Source: Flavonifractor sp052065355 (GTDB lineage: Bacteria; Bacillota; Clostridia; Oscillospirales; Oscillospiraceae). From it: DNA of 64,000 nt. A program made the position numbers and the translations under genes. Positions 33,373 to 42,748 of this stretch are shown one piece after another. Every line of letters begins with the position of its first letter. The first letter of the stretch is position 1. The notes below the pieces were generated by a model. It had not been told where the DNA came from and searched no databases. It was given only the letters and a program-made list of their open reading frames with translations. The stretch lies in assembly GCF_052065355.1 (NCBI RefSeq), contig NZ_JBQHUF010000005.1, positions 159,593 through 223,592 on the forward strand, written 5' to 3'.

Positions 33373-36300
33373 TCAGGCCGTTCCGGTCACAGGGCGGATC
33401 AGAGGACACAGGCTGCCGTCCAGGACGAAGATGCGGCAGCTGCCGTCAAACCAATCCCAGGGCACATTTCTCAGGACAGCTTCGCCCTCCTGGAAAGGCG
33501 CCGTGCGGATGTCGGTCATCCGATCCCCGTCATAGCTGGCCACGCACAGGATGGCCTCCGGCAGGTCCTGGCTGAGCTGGGCCGTGATCTTCACCGCGCC
33601 CGCTGACGGGGCGGTGCGGGTCAGGGAGGTGACTGTCACTGTCTGGCCCTCAGCCGCGGGCTCTGTGGGAAGCTCTACCGGCGGCTCCTCCGGCTCCAGG
33701 AAGAGCAGCTCCGCCGGGCGCAGGCCGTTTTCAGTGGTGCCGTTGCCCAGCTGGCCATACTCATTGCAGCCCCACACCCACAGGGTGCCGTCGCTCTTGA
33801 TAGCGGCGGTGTTGCTGCTGCCGGCGGCCACGAAGACCACATCCCACAGGACCTGGTAGGGCTCCGTGACGTTCTGGGTGGTGCCGTTCCCCACCTGGCC
33901 CTCGTCGTTGCGGCCCCACACCCACAGGCCGCCGTCCCGCTTGATGGCAGCGCTGTGGTAGGCACCCGCTTTGACGGAGGTCACCGTATCCATAAAGAGC
34001 AGGCCCACCAGGTCAAAGCTGTTCTCAGTTGTACCATTCCCCAGCTGGCCGTAGGTATTGCCGCCCCGGGTGTAGACCTGTTCATCGGCGCAGTACACCG
34101 CATGGGTAACACCCAGCGCAGCCCCCTGGGGCTTTACGATGCCGGACAGCAGCGGGATCGGAGCCCGATAGGTTGCGGTGGCGTTGCCGTCCAGCAGCAT
34201 ACCGCTGCCCCAGCCCCACAGACTGCCGTCGCTCTTCAGGGCCATGGCGGCATTGAAGCCGGTGTAGACGTGCTCCACACCCTCCATGATCTTCACCGGG
34301 GACAGCCGCGTATTCTCCGTGGTGTTGTCCCCCAGGCCGTAGAGGCTCATGCCCCAGGTCCACAGACTGCCGTCGTTCTTTACCGCCGCAGCGTAGGTAT
34401 TGGAGGCGGAGACCTCCTTCACGCCATCCATGATCTTCACCGGCTCCATCCGCAGCTCGCCGGTGCCGTCTCCCAGCTGGCCGAAGGCGTTGGCGCCCCA
34501 GCCCCACAGACTGCCGTCCTCCAGAACGGCCAGGGAGTAGTCCTGCCCGGCGGCGGCGGAAACCACCCCGTCCATGACCTTCACCGGCGTGGTGCGGTTT
34601 TCTGTGGTGCCGTCTCCCAGCTGACCCACGTTGTTCTTGCCCCAGGCCCACAGACTGCCGTCCTCCAGGATGGCCAGCATATGGTTGGAGCCCACCGTCA
34701 CAAAGGAGACCTTCCTGGGGTTGATGACCTCCTGGCTGGCCTCAGAGACCAGAGTGCCCACACACCAGGCGGCGGTGACCCGCAGGCTGAGACAGCTGCC
34801 GGTGTCCTCCGCTGTAACGGTGTAGCTGTCCCCATTGGCGCCGGGGATGGGCGTCCCGTCCCGCAGCCACTGGAGGGTCAGGGGGCCGGCAGCGCCCACG
34901 TCGGCCCGGATCTGGGTGGTATCAACGCTGAAGGTGCGGCCCACCCGGGCCTCGCCGCTGATGGTGACCGTTCCTGTCAGGGTGGTATCCCTGGGGGTAA
35001 TGTACATGATGCTGCCGGGGGTGGTGGTCTCCATGTTGTCCCGGTTGCCCAGCTGGCCCCGGTCGTTATGGCCCCAGGTATAGAGCACCTCACCGGAGAT
35101 GGCCAGGTTGTGCCGCTTGACCTGGCCGTAAGCGGCGCAGGTAGAGGCGGCAATGGCGTCAAAATTCTCCCCGATCTTCCGGGGGGTGCGGACATAGGTG
35201 CTGGTGCGGTCAATGGCTCCCCAGGCCCACAGGGTACCGTCGTTTTGGATGGCCAGGGTATGGTCGGCACCGGCGGCCACTGATTTGACATTCTCCAGCA
35301 CCAGCTTGGGACTGTTGCTGCTGGCCTGGGTGCCGTCTCCCAACTGGCCGTAGGTGTTCTGGCCCAGGGTGTACAATTCGCCGTCGGTGGTCACATAGGC
35401 CACATGGAAACCGCCTGCCGACACCGAAACCACGTTGGACGCCTTCTGGACCGGAGTAGCCTGCTCCGGGTGGTTGATGGACTCATACCAGTCGTCCACG
35501 CTGCCCGACGTCCAGCCGGAGCCGATGGCGCTCTTCTGGCCCCAGAGCCAGAGGGTGCCGTCCAGCTTTACCGCCGCTGAGTGGACGCCGCCGGCGGAGA
35601 TGGCGGTCACACCGGTCATGACCCGCACGGGCACAGAGCTGCTGACGGTGGTGCCGTTGCCCAGCTGGCCATAGGTGTTGCTGCCCCAGGCCCACAGGCT
35701 GCCGTCGATCTTCAGGGCCAGGGTGTGGTCGCTGCCCGCCGACACCGCCGCCACGTTCTCCAGGATCTGCACGGGCGTGGTGCGGTTTTCTGTGGTACCG
35801 TCTCCCAGCTGGCCGTAGGTGTTGTCGCCCCAGGCCCACAGAGTGCCGTCCTCCAGAATGGCAAAGCTGCTGCGGCTGCCCGCCGACACTGCCGCCACAT
35901 GCTCCAGGCCGGGCACCTGGGCGGGGTAGTCCCGGCTCTCACCGGTGCCGTCCCCCAGCTGGCCGCAGGTGTTGTCGCCCCAGGCCCACAGGGTGCCGTC
36001 GGTGCGCACGGCCAGGGAGTGCTCATAGCCACCGGCCAGCCGCACCTCGCTCAGCCCGGTCACCGGCTCCGGCTCGGTCTGCTCGCCGGTAAACTCCACA
36101 CGGTAATTCTCCCACTGTCCGCCGGAATAGCTGTCCTGATCGGCATCCGCCGGGGCGACAACCACAATTCCGGGCTGCAGGGACATCTCTCCCTCCAGCA
36201 CAGGGGCCTGGACAGTGCGCAGGACAGCGGCGCTCAGGCTCGTGCAGCCCCAGAAGGCGTGCTCCCCGATCTGGGTGATGGTGTCGGGGAGGGAGACACT

Positions 36301-39300
36301 GCGCAGGCTGGTATCGCCCTCAAAGGCGGACATGGCCACGGTGGTCACGGAATAGCGCACCCCCTGCCAGGTAATAAAGGCAGGCACGGTGAGCGCGGTC
36401 TGCCCGCCCTGGCCGGCGGCATAGCCCAGCAGCTTGGCCTCGCCGCCGCTGACGCTGTAAGCCAGGCCATCCACCTCCGCCATGGCCGCAGTGGAGACCA
36501 GCTGGTCCCGGTAGGCGCTCCAGTCGGAGGCGGACCGGTAGGTGAACAGGGCGGACTCAGGTACCACGATGGCGGTGCGTGTCGGGAAGGCATTGCTCCC
36601 CACCGCAGGGGGGTCCTGGGCATAAATGGTGACCGTCTCCAGCTCATCGCACTCCTTAAAGGCCCCCGCGCCGATCTGGGTCACCCCTGCCGGCATGGCG
36701 ACGCGGTTCAGGGCCAGGGCGTGCCAGAAGGCCTCGTCGTGGATCTCCGTCACGCTGTCCGGGAGGACGATGGTCTCCAAATATGGGGCCTCCAGGAAGG
36801 CCCAGGTGGCAATGGTGGTCACCGTATCGGGAATGACCAGGGTTTTGGCCCGGGTGCCGTCCAGGATCCTCATGGGGGACGGGATCAGCCGGCCGGCGCC
36901 GGAGGCGTTGCGGCTCTCCGCCCCCAGCCAGGTCACGGGATAGGTGTAGCTTACCCCGTTGTTGTTGACGTAGGTGGCGGTCTCGGGGATCACGATGGTC
37001 TCGCTGGTGGTGTCCAGCACGTCGATCACCCCTACCCCCAGGCCCTCCACTGCCTCAAAGATGAAGTCGCCGGACTGGAACTGCATGCCCGCGGTCTTAC
37101 TGTAATACAGGCCGTTGAACAGGGTCAGAGAGACGTCCTCCTCAAAGGCCCCCTCCGCGATCTGAGGCGGCTGGGTGAGTTCAAAGGAGGCTTCCGTCAG
37201 GCCGGTATCGGCAAAGGCCCCCTGATCCACAAAGGCGGTGCGCTCCGGCAGGGTAATTCGGGTCAGGGCGGTACAGCCCCGGAAGGCGTCCTTCCCCACC
37301 CGGCTGAGCTTGGGGTCATAGTAGAAGCTCTGGAAATCAACGTCAGAGAGCTGTGTACAGTTTTGGAAGGCACCCTCCCCGATGGTCTGGACGGACGTAG
37401 CCAGCACCAGCTCGGTGATGCCGGAGCCCTGGAAGGCGTGGTCCCCCACGGAGGTGACGGCATAGGTGATGCCGCTGGTATAGACCTCCTCCGGCAGGGT
37501 CACTTCCGTGCCGCTGCCGGTCCAGCCGGTAACGGCCACCTGGGGCTGGTCCCCCTGGGCGGTGACCCGGAAGGTAAAGTCCCCGGAAGCAAAGGTCTCC
37601 CCCATAGCCAGCGGATCGTAGGTATCAAACACCACATCCTCCGGGAAGGCGCCCTCCCCCACAGTTTCCGGCATCTCCCCTTTCAGGGAGACACTCTTCA
37701 GGCGGCAGTCGGCAAAGGCCCCGCTCCCCACGGTGGTCACACCAGCGGGCAGAATCAGATGCTCCAGACTATAGCTGTAAGCAAAGGCGTTCGCCCCGAT
37801 CTCGGTCAGGCTGTCCGGCAGCTGCAGGTCGGTCAACGACGAGAAATTGTAAAAGGCCTGAATGCCGATGGAGGTCACTCCCTCGGGAATGACCACCTCC
37901 TCCACCCAGGTGAAGCAGTCGGGTCTTTCCTGGAAGGCATAATCGGCCACCTGGGTAACGGGATAGAGCCTTCCGTTGTAGGTTGCCTCCTGGGGGATGA
38001 CCAGCCGGAGCACATCGTTTTCCGGCGGGGTTTCCGGCTCCACCAGGCCGGTGACGGCGACGCTGGCGCGGTCGATGATCTCATAGGTAAATACGCCGTC
38101 GTCAAAGGTCTTGCCCACGTCGGCGTCAGCCTCCAGGTAGATCCTGGCCCCCGCCCAAAATGCCTCCTCCCCCATTGTGGGAAGGGTATCGCCCCGGACC
38201 ATCACGTCCGTGGTGATGCGGGGATTATAGAAGGCACTTGCCCCGATAGTCTCCACGCTGTCCGGAATCACCAGGGCGGAAATATTGTGGAACTCAAAGG
38301 CGCTCTCCCCGATGGTGACCAGGCTCTCCGGCAGGGTGAGGTTGGTCAGGGACTGGCATTCCAAGAAGGCGGAGTCCCCGATGGACTCCACGCCGTATTC
38401 CACCGTCAGGTCGGTGATCCCGGTGAAGGCAAAGCCCTGCTTCCCCACCTCGGTCACTCCGCCGGGGATGGTCAGGGAGCCAGTCAGCGCCGTGCAGCTG
38501 TAGAAGGCGAAATCCCCGATGTGCTCCAGGGTGGAGGGCAGCTCCACATGGGTCACCCCGGTATTTGCAAAGCTGTAGGTGCCGATAGAGGTGACGCCCT
38601 CGGGCAGGGTCAAATCACTGAGGGGGCAGCTCCGGAAGGCATAATCTCCGATGGTGATGGTGCCGCCGGGCCGGCCCACAGTCACATGCTCCAGATTCGG
38701 CAGGATGCCGAAGGCCCCGGTGCCGATCGAGACATTGGTCCCCTGGATGTCCACAGTGGTCAGGCTGGTACAGTTCTCAAAGGCATATGCCCCGATCTGG
38801 GTCACCCCCGATGGGATGACGATCTCCTTGAGGGCGGAGCAGCCGTTGAACGCCTGCTCTCCAATGACCTCCAGGCTCTCGGGCAGCGTGATCTTGGTCA
38901 GTTCTCTGCAGTATTGCAGGGCAATGTTAGGGATCTCCGTGATCCCCTCCCCCACCACCAGCTCGGTCACCTCGTCATACACGATCCCGTCGGGAAGGGT
39001 CTTCAAGCCTCCGGGAATGACCGCTTTTTTCAGATGATAGCACTCCCAGAAGGAGGTGAGGTGGATCTCCGTCACAGTGTCGGGGAGGATCAGCTCCTCC
39101 AGGTTGTTGCACCCCCGAAAGGCATATTCGCCCACAGTGACCAGGGACGTGCCGAAGTCCACATGACGCAGATTGGTGCAGCCGTCAAAGGCATACTGCC
39201 CGATCTCCTCCACCGTGTCGGACAGCTCAATGCTTTCCAGGGCGGTACAGTTCCGGAAGTCATAGGTGCTGATGGTCGTGACAGCATTCCCCATGTCCAC

Positions 39301-40089
39301 CTGAGTCAGACTGCTGCACCCATAAAAGGTATAACCGGGCAGGGCGGTCAGGCCCTCAGGCAGGGCCGCCCATTCCAGGGCGGCGCAGCCGTAAAACACA
39401 CTGGTCCCCATCTGAGTCAGGCCGGTGCTGGCACTCAGGTCGGCCCGCTCCAGCCTGGTGCAGCCGTAAAAGCAGGAGTTGCCGATAGAGGTGAGGCTGG
39501 CGGGCATCACGATCTCCGTCAGGGCCGTGCAGTTCTGGAAGGCGTACGTCCCGATGGTGGTCACCCCCGGCATCTCCACCCGGGTCAGAGCATCACAGTA
39601 GCCAAAGCAGTTGTCTTTCAGGGTGGTCACCGTCTCCGGCAGGACCACCTCTTTCAGTCCCGAGCACCAGTAAAAATACACCGTGGTCACCGTGTCCGGC
39701 AGACCGTCTCCCGTGAAGGTGGTTATATTGTTACAGTTGCTGAACCTGGCCTCCGTTACGGTGTACACCACATCCCCATAGGTGATCTGCTCCGGGATGG
39801 TATATTCCGTCAGTGTACGGTCTTTGGGTGACGCGGACACGGTATTCTCGGTGAGGATGGTACAGCTGAAATCATCCGTATAAAACGAGCCCAAATTGGC
39901 CTGGAGCTCCAGCTCCTCCTCTTCCGGAGCAGGCTCACTTCTTTCCGTTCCGGCGGGCTCAGCGGCCGCCGGGATCTCCTCCGACGGGATCGTCCCGTCC
40001 CCCGGCTCCTCCGCAGCCGCCCACGGCACGCTTAGGGACAGCAGCATGGCGGCCGTCAGCAGGATGCTCAGCCATCGTTTCCCTTTCAT
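33373..40089 (-). CDS. Giant secreted BspA-type LRR / RCC1-repeat protein
   Basis: This 2238-aa protein has an N-terminal signal peptide (MKGKRWLSILLTAAMLLSLS, cut near WAAA-EE). Residues ~75-1340 are BspA-type leucine-rich repeats (LRR_5) with units like YAFQNCTALTEIVMPASLTS. From ~1347 to ~1690 and ~1790 to ~2130 come RCC1/ATS1 propeller repeats (14 copies of the DGTLWAWGDNTYGQLGDGT type). An Ig-like domain (about 1695-1790, LQWLRDGTPIPGANG) separates the blocks. No LPXTG, SLH or C-terminal membrane anchor is visible. Such proteins usually mediate adhesion or protein binding, but the ligand is unknown. It is transcribed alone. Confidence 0.88.
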   Translation of the reverse strand: MKGKRWLSILLTAAMLLSLSVPWAAAEEPGDGTIPSEEIPAAAEPAGTERSEPAPEEEELELQANLGSFYTDDFSCTILTENTVSASPKDRTLTEYTIPEQITYGDVVYTVTEARFSNCNNITTFTGDGLPDTVTTVYFYWCSGLKEVVLPETVTTLKDNCFGYCDALTRVEMPGVTTIGTYAFQNCTALTEIVMPASLTSIGNSCFYGCTRLERADLSASTGLTQMGTSVFYGCAALEWAALPEGLTALPGYTFYGCSSLTQVDMGNAVTTISTYDFRNCTALESIELSDTVEEIGQYAFDGCTNLRHVDFGTSLVTVGEYAFRGCNNLEELILPDTVTEIHLTSFWECYHLKKAVIPGGLKTLPDGIVYDEVTELVVGEGITEIPNIALQYCRELTKITLPESLEVIGEQAFNGCSALKEIVIPSGVTQIGAYAFENCTSLTTVDIQGTNVSIGTGAFGILPNLEHVTVGRPGGTITIGDYAFRSCPLSDLTLPEGVTSIGTYSFANTGVTHVELPSTLEHIGDFAFYSCTALTGSLTIPGGVTEVGKQGFAFTGITDLTVEYGVESIGDSAFLECQSLTNLTLPESLVTIGESAFEFHNISALVIPDSVETIGASAFYNPRITTDVMVRGDTLPTMGEEAFWAGARIYLEADADVGKTFDDGVFTYEIIDRASVAVTGLVEPETPPENDVLRLVIPQEATYNGRLYPVTQVADYAFQERPDCFTWVEEVVIPEGVTSIGIQAFYNFSSLTDLQLPDSLTEIGANAFAYSYSLEHLILPAGVTTVGSGAFADCRLKSVSLKGEMPETVGEGAFPEDVVFDTYDPLAMGETFASGDFTFRVTAQGDQPQVAVTGWTGSGTEVTLPEEVYTSGITYAVTSVGDHAFQGSGITELVLATSVQTIGEGAFQNCTQLSDVDFQSFYYDPKLSRVGKDAFRGCTALTRITLPERTAFVDQGAFADTGLTEASFELTQPPQIAEGAFEEDVSLTLFNGLYYSKTAGMQFQSGDFIFEAVEGLGVGVIDVLDTTSETIVIPETATYVNNNGVSYTYPVTWLGAESRNASGAGRLIPSPMRILDGTRAKTLVIPDTVTTIATWAFLEAPYLETIVLPDSVTEIHDEAFWHALALNRVAMPAGVTQIGAGAFKECDELETVTIYAQDPPAVGSNAFPTRTAIVVPESALFTYRSASDWSAYRDQLVSTAAMAEVDGLAYSVSGGEAKLLGYAAGQGGQTALTVPAFITWQGVRYSVTTVAMSAFEGDTSLRSVSLPDTITQIGEHAFWGCTSLSAAVLRTVQAPVLEGEMSLQPGIVVVAPADADQDSYSGGQWENYRVEFTGEQTEPEPVTGLSEVRLAGGYEHSLAVRTDGTLWAWGDNTCGQLGDGTGESRDYPAQVPGLEHVAAVSAGSRSSFAILEDGTLWAWGDNTYGQLGDGTTENRTTPVQILENVAAVSAGSDHTLALKIDGSLWAWGSNTYGQLGNGTTVSSSVPVRVMTGVTAISAGGVHSAAVKLDGTLWLWGQKSAIGSGWTSGSVDDWYESINHPEQATPVQKASNVVSVSAGGFHVAYVTTDGELYTLGQNTYGQLGDGTQASSNSPKLVLENVKSVAAGADHTLAIQNDGTLWAWGAIDRTSTYVRTPRKIGENFDAIAASTCAAYGQVKRHNLAISGEVLYTWGHNDRGQLGNRDNMETTTPGSIMYITPRDTTLTGTVTISGEARVGRTFSVDTTQIRADVGAAGPLTLQWLRDGTPIPGANGDSYTVTAEDTGSCLSLRVTAAWCVGTLVSEASQEVINPRKVSFVTVGSNHMLAILEDGSLWAWGKNNVGQLGDGTTENRTTPVKVMDGVVSAAAGQDYSLAVLEDGSLWGWGANAFGQLGDGTGELRMEPVKIMDGVKEVSASNTYAAAVKNDGSLWTWGMSLYGLGDNTTENTRLSPVKIMEGVEHVYTGFNAAMALKSDGSLWGWGSGMLLDGNATATYRAPIPLLSGIVKPQGAALGVTHAVYCADEQVYTRGGNTYGQLGNGTTENSFDLVGLLFMDTVTSVKAGAYHSAAIKRDGGLWVWGRNDEGQVGNGTTQNVTEPYQVLWDVVFVAAGSSNTAAIKSDGTLWVWGCNEYGQLGNGTTENGLRPAELLFLEPEEPPVELPTEPAAEGQTVTVTSLTRTAPSAGAVKITAQLSQDLPEAILCVASYDGDRMTDIRTAPFQEGEAVLRNVPWDWFDGSCRIFVLDGSLCPLIRPVTGTA

Positions 40090-40402
40090 AATCGATCACC
40101 CTTTTCCGCTTTTTATACCTTTTTTATTTTATCAATCCGTCCCGGTCAAAACAATATTCTGCCAGCATAGTCTTTTTCCGGCAGGCCCTCTCTGCCGCGT
40201 TCAGCAGGTGCAAGTTCCGCCTTGGTTTATGCCATACCTGCCGTTGCCCCATCGCCGAGCGCATCCGGCAAATGCGCCCCAGCAGGCGCCGAAAGGGTCA
40301 AATTATTGGCGTCTCATACCATTTTGATCCCGGCATCTCTTGTTTTGCTCGTTTCTTTACTATTCCTCTACAATTTTATTATGCAAGCATTACATATTTC
40401 TC
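40090..40402. other. Intergenic region upstream of the giant protein gene
   Basis: These ~310 bases hold no gene. On the minus strand TTGACC with TAAAAA 17 bases later (near 40147 and 40124) is a possible promoter for the giant gene, and AAGGGTG precedes its ATG. The rest shows nothing I recognise. Confidence 0.4.
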
Positions 40403-40431
40403 TTGCATTTTTCTGAGAAAGGTGCTATACT
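40403..40431 (+). promoter_or_regulatory. Sigma-A promoter for the 28-codon gene
   Basis: TTGCAT (40403-40408), a 17-base spacer and TATACT (40426-40431). The predicted start site lies about 15 bases before a strong Shine-Dalgarno AAAGGAGGTGG. Confidence 0.78.
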
Positions 40432-40463
40432 GAATCCAATCAAGTGAAAGGAGGTGGATGCAT

Positions 40464-40550
40464 ATGATCATTTATAAGGGTATTGATGTTTCCGATGTGG
40501 ACGAGCTGATCTTCGGCAGTGACGAATCTGTTGTTTACAGTGAGCGCTGA
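40464..40550 (+). CDS. Small 28-aa acidic protein of unknown function
   Basis: The frame reads MIIYKGIDVSDVDELIFGSD, then ESVVYSER. AAAGGAGGTGG lies nine bases before this ATG; another in-frame ATG two codons earlier is too close to it. The peptide is acidic, has no Cys, no signal sequence and no membrane segment. A consensus-like promoter lies before it and a terminator after it, so it looks like a complete one-gene unit. I do not recognise the family. It could be a small regulator, a peptide substrate or a leader for the downstream gene. Confidence 0.6.
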   Translation: MIIYKGIDVSDVDELIFGSDESVVYSER

Positions 40551-40563
40551 GTATGACAGGCAG

Positions 40564-40594
40564 AAACCACACCGTGTCGGGTGTGGGTTTTTTG
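40564..40594 (+). terminator. Terminator after the 28-codon gene
   Basis: AACCACACC, GTGTC loop, GGGTGTGGGTT followed by TTTTG, 14 bases past the stop codon. Confidence 0.78.
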
Positions 40595-40662
40595 TTTATA
40601 TGGAAAATGTTAATAAAATACCACTGGAATACAGGTCCAAAACATGGTAGCCTGTTAGAGCG

Positions 40663-40692
40663 GGGCCGGATGGCAGCCATCCGGCCCTTTTT
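40663..40692 (+). terminator. Second terminator, before the TVP38 gene
   Basis: GGGCCGGATGG, CAG loop, CCATCCGGCCC, then TTTTT. It lies about 30 bases upstream of the next gene, so expression of that gene needs either read-through of two terminators or a promoter I cannot identify. Confidence 0.8.
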
Positions 40693-40723
40693 GATTTTGT
40701 ATACAACAGGGAGACGGAAACGG

Positions 40724-41398
40724 ATGAAACGAAAGTGGCTGATCACACTGCTGCTGGCCGTGCTGCTGGCGGCGGGCGGCGTCCTTCTGCTCTGGAAGAG
40801 CGGATTCTTTGCCGCCCTCGGCTCCGAACAGGACATGCGGGACTATATCCAGCGCTTTACCCCCTACACCCACCTGTTCTTCTTCCTGATCCAGTTCCTG
40901 TCCGTCATGCTGGCCCCCATCCCCAGCAACATCACCGCCCTGGCCGGCGGACTTCTGTTCGGCACCTGGGTCTCCTTCCTGCTCACCTGGCTGGCGGTGG
41001 TGCTGGGCTCCGTGGTGGTGTTCCTGCTGGCCAGAAACCTGGGCCAGTCCTTTGTAGATCGGATGGTCAGCCAGTCGGTCACCAGCCGGTACCTGGACGT
41101 CATCCGCCGCAAGCAGGACGTCTTTCTGATCCTGGTCTTCCTCTTCCCCTTCTTCCCTGACGACCTGATCTGCATCCTGGCCGGCCTTACCTCTATATCC
41201 TTCCGCCGGTTCCTGGTCATCGTGCTCGTCACCCGGCCCTGGGGTCTGCTGGTGGCGTCCGCCCTGGGCGGCTCCGCCCTGTCCATTCCTCCCTGGGCCA
41301 TGGCCCTGCTGGCCCTGGCCGGGATCGCAGTGTTCCTGGTGGGTATGAAATACGGCGATTACTGGGAGCGCAAGCTGCTGGAGCGGTTCCGGAAATGA
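40724..41398 (+). CDS. TVP38/TMEM64 family membrane protein
   Basis: The protein is 224 aa from the ATG giving MKRKWLITLLLAVLLAAGG, with AGGGAG about ten bases upstream. It has a first membrane helix and then the VTT/DedA-type domain with re-entrant hairpins: PIPSNITALAGGLLFGTWVSFLLTWLAVVLGSVVVFLLAR and FLFPFFPDDLICILAGLTSISFRRF. The C-terminus has further helices. This superfamily has lipid scramblase/flippase-type members. The ATG of the next gene overlaps its stop codon. Confidence 0.9.
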   Translation: MKRKWLITLLLAVLLAAGGVLLLWKSGFFAALGSEQDMRDYIQRFTPYTHLFFFLIQFLSVMLAPIPSNITALAGGLLFGTWVSFLLTWLAVVLGSVVVFLLARNLGQSFVDRMVSQSVTSRYLDVIRRKQDVFLILVFLFPFFPDDLICILAGLTSISFRRFLVIVLVTRPWGLLVASALGGSALSIPPWAMALLALAGIAVFLVGMKYGDYWERKLLERFRK

Positions 41399-42057
41399 GA
41401 AGAAATCCGGTTCCTTTTCTGATTGCGGAGGGCTGTCTGTACGCCGCCTTCCTGGGCCTGGACCTGTTCCTGCCGGGCAGCGGCCTGGATGTACCCATCA
41501 AATATCTGTCCATCCTGCTGTGCTTCTGCTATCTGCTGGGTCACAGCCGGAATACAGACCTCAGGCTGACCCGGGTCGCCCTGGCCTTCACCCTGCTGGC
41601 TGACCTCTTTCTCCTGGTGCTGGACCGCTGGTACACGGCAGGGGTGGCCTCCTTCTGTGTGGTGCAGGTCCTCTACCTGATCCGGCTCCAGCGGGCGGGC
41701 AGACGGCCCTGGGCCCATACCCTGGCGTTCCGGGGCGGGCTGGCCGCTGTGCTGCTGGCCGCAGGCGGGGCGCTGGGGGTCCTGGACCCGCTCACCGCCC
41801 TGACCTTGCTCTACTTCTCCCAGCTGACCGCCAACGCCTTTACCGCCCTGTCCCTGGGCCGGCGGGGCCGGATGCTGGCTGTGGGACTCTTCCTCTTTAT
41901 GGGGTGCGACCTGTGCGTGGGCCTGTGCAATCTGGCCCCTCTCCTGCCGGAGGCGCCGGTGCTGGTCCTGCTCCCCTTCGCCCAGGTGGGGATGTGGCTG
42001 TTCTACCTCCCCTCCCAGGTGCTCATTACTCTCTCCGCCGGAAAGCTGTGTGATTGA
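41395..42057 (+). CDS. YhhN-like multi-pass membrane protein
   Basis: This 220-aa, very hydrophobic protein has about eight short membrane helices and a repeating pattern of the YhhN/lysoplasmalogenase-like family (VPIKYLSILLCFCYLLGH, ALAFTLLADLFLLVLDRWY). YhhN/TMEM86 members can hydrolyse lysoplasmalogens, but the catalytic acidic residues cannot be confirmed by eye, so the activity is not claimed. It overlaps the previous gene by four bases (ATGA). Confidence 0.65.
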   Translation: MRRNPVPFLIAEGCLYAAFLGLDLFLPGSGLDVPIKYLSILLCFCYLLGHSRNTDLRLTRVALAFTLLADLFLLVLDRWYTAGVASFCVVQVLYLIRLQRAGRRPWAHTLAFRGGLAAVLLAAGGALGVLDPLTALTLLYFSQLTANAFTALSLGRRGRMLAVGLFLFMGCDLCVGLCNLAPLLPEAPVLVLLPFAQVGMWLFYLPSQVLITLSAGKLCD

Positions 42058-42058
42058 T

Positions 42059-42712
42059 ATGAAACCCTCCAGACTGGCCTCCCTGCTATGTACGGTGGCC
42101 CTGGCCCTGTTGGTGCTGAGCTTCTCCATCGCCGTGCCCATCCTGTTCCGCCCCTTCTACTACGTCCAGATCGACGCCCTGGACCTGCCGGAGCGTACCG
42201 GCTGGTCGGAAGAGGTGATCCGGGAGGCCTACGACGAGGTGCTGGACTTCTGCGTGCTGGGCAAGCCCTTCGGCACCGGGCAGCTGGCCTGGTCGGAGTC
42301 CGGCCGCAGCCACTTTGCCGACGTGCGGGAGCTGTTTCTGATCGACTTCGCCGTGCTGGCCCTCTCCGCCGTGGTATGCGCGCTGCTGCTGGGGCTGCGG
42401 CTGAACGGAAAGCTCCGCTTCCACCATCCCCTGGGTCGGGGTCCCGGCTTCTGGGCGGGCGTCCTGGCCGCCGGGCTGGTGGCGGTGGTGGGGGGCCTGG
42501 CCGCCCTGGATTTTGAGCGGGCCTTTGTGGTCTTCCATGCCATCTTCTTCCCCGGCAAGGACAACTGGCTCTTTGATCCGGCCACGGATCAGATCATCCT
42601 GGTCATGCCGGAGGAATTTTTCCGCAACTGCGCCATCCTGATCGGCGTGGTACTCCTGGTCTGCTGCGCGGGGCTGATCGCGGCAGATCTGCTCCGGCGG
42701 CGTAAGCAATAA
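42059..42712 (+). CDS. TIGR01906/DUF1461 family integral membrane protein
   Basis: This 217-aa protein has an N-terminal helix, an extracytoplasmic region and three further helices. Conserved family pieces are RPFYYVQIDALDLPERTGWS with the following EEVIREAYDEVLDF, and FHAIFFPGKDNWLFDPATDQII near residue 165-190. The start is the ATG after the upstream TGA; a GTG three codons earlier is also possible. The function is unknown. It is the third gene of a tight three-gene membrane-protein operon. Confidence 0.85.
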   Translation: MKPSRLASLLCTVALALLVLSFSIAVPILFRPFYYVQIDALDLPERTGWSEEVIREAYDEVLDFCVLGKPFGTGQLAWSESGRSHFADVRELFLIDFAVLALSAVVCALLLGLRLNGKLRFHHPLGRGPGFWAGVLAAGLVAVVGGLAALDFERAFVVFHAIFFPGKDNWLFDPATDQIILVMPEEFFRNCAILIGVVLLVCCAGLIAADLLRRRKQ

Positions 42713-42713
42713 G

Positions 42714-42748
42714 AAAAGCAGGGCTCCCACAGGAGCCCTGCTTTTTTG
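42714..42748. terminator. Bidirectional terminator
   Basis: AAAGCAGGGCTCC, CACA loop, GGAGCCCTGCTTTTTT between convergent operons. Confidence 0.9.

Noticed and set aside
35581..39831. 1416-codon plus-strand open frame
   Set aside because: It is antisense to the LRR/RCC1 protein. Its apparent repeats simply mirror the repeats of the real gene.
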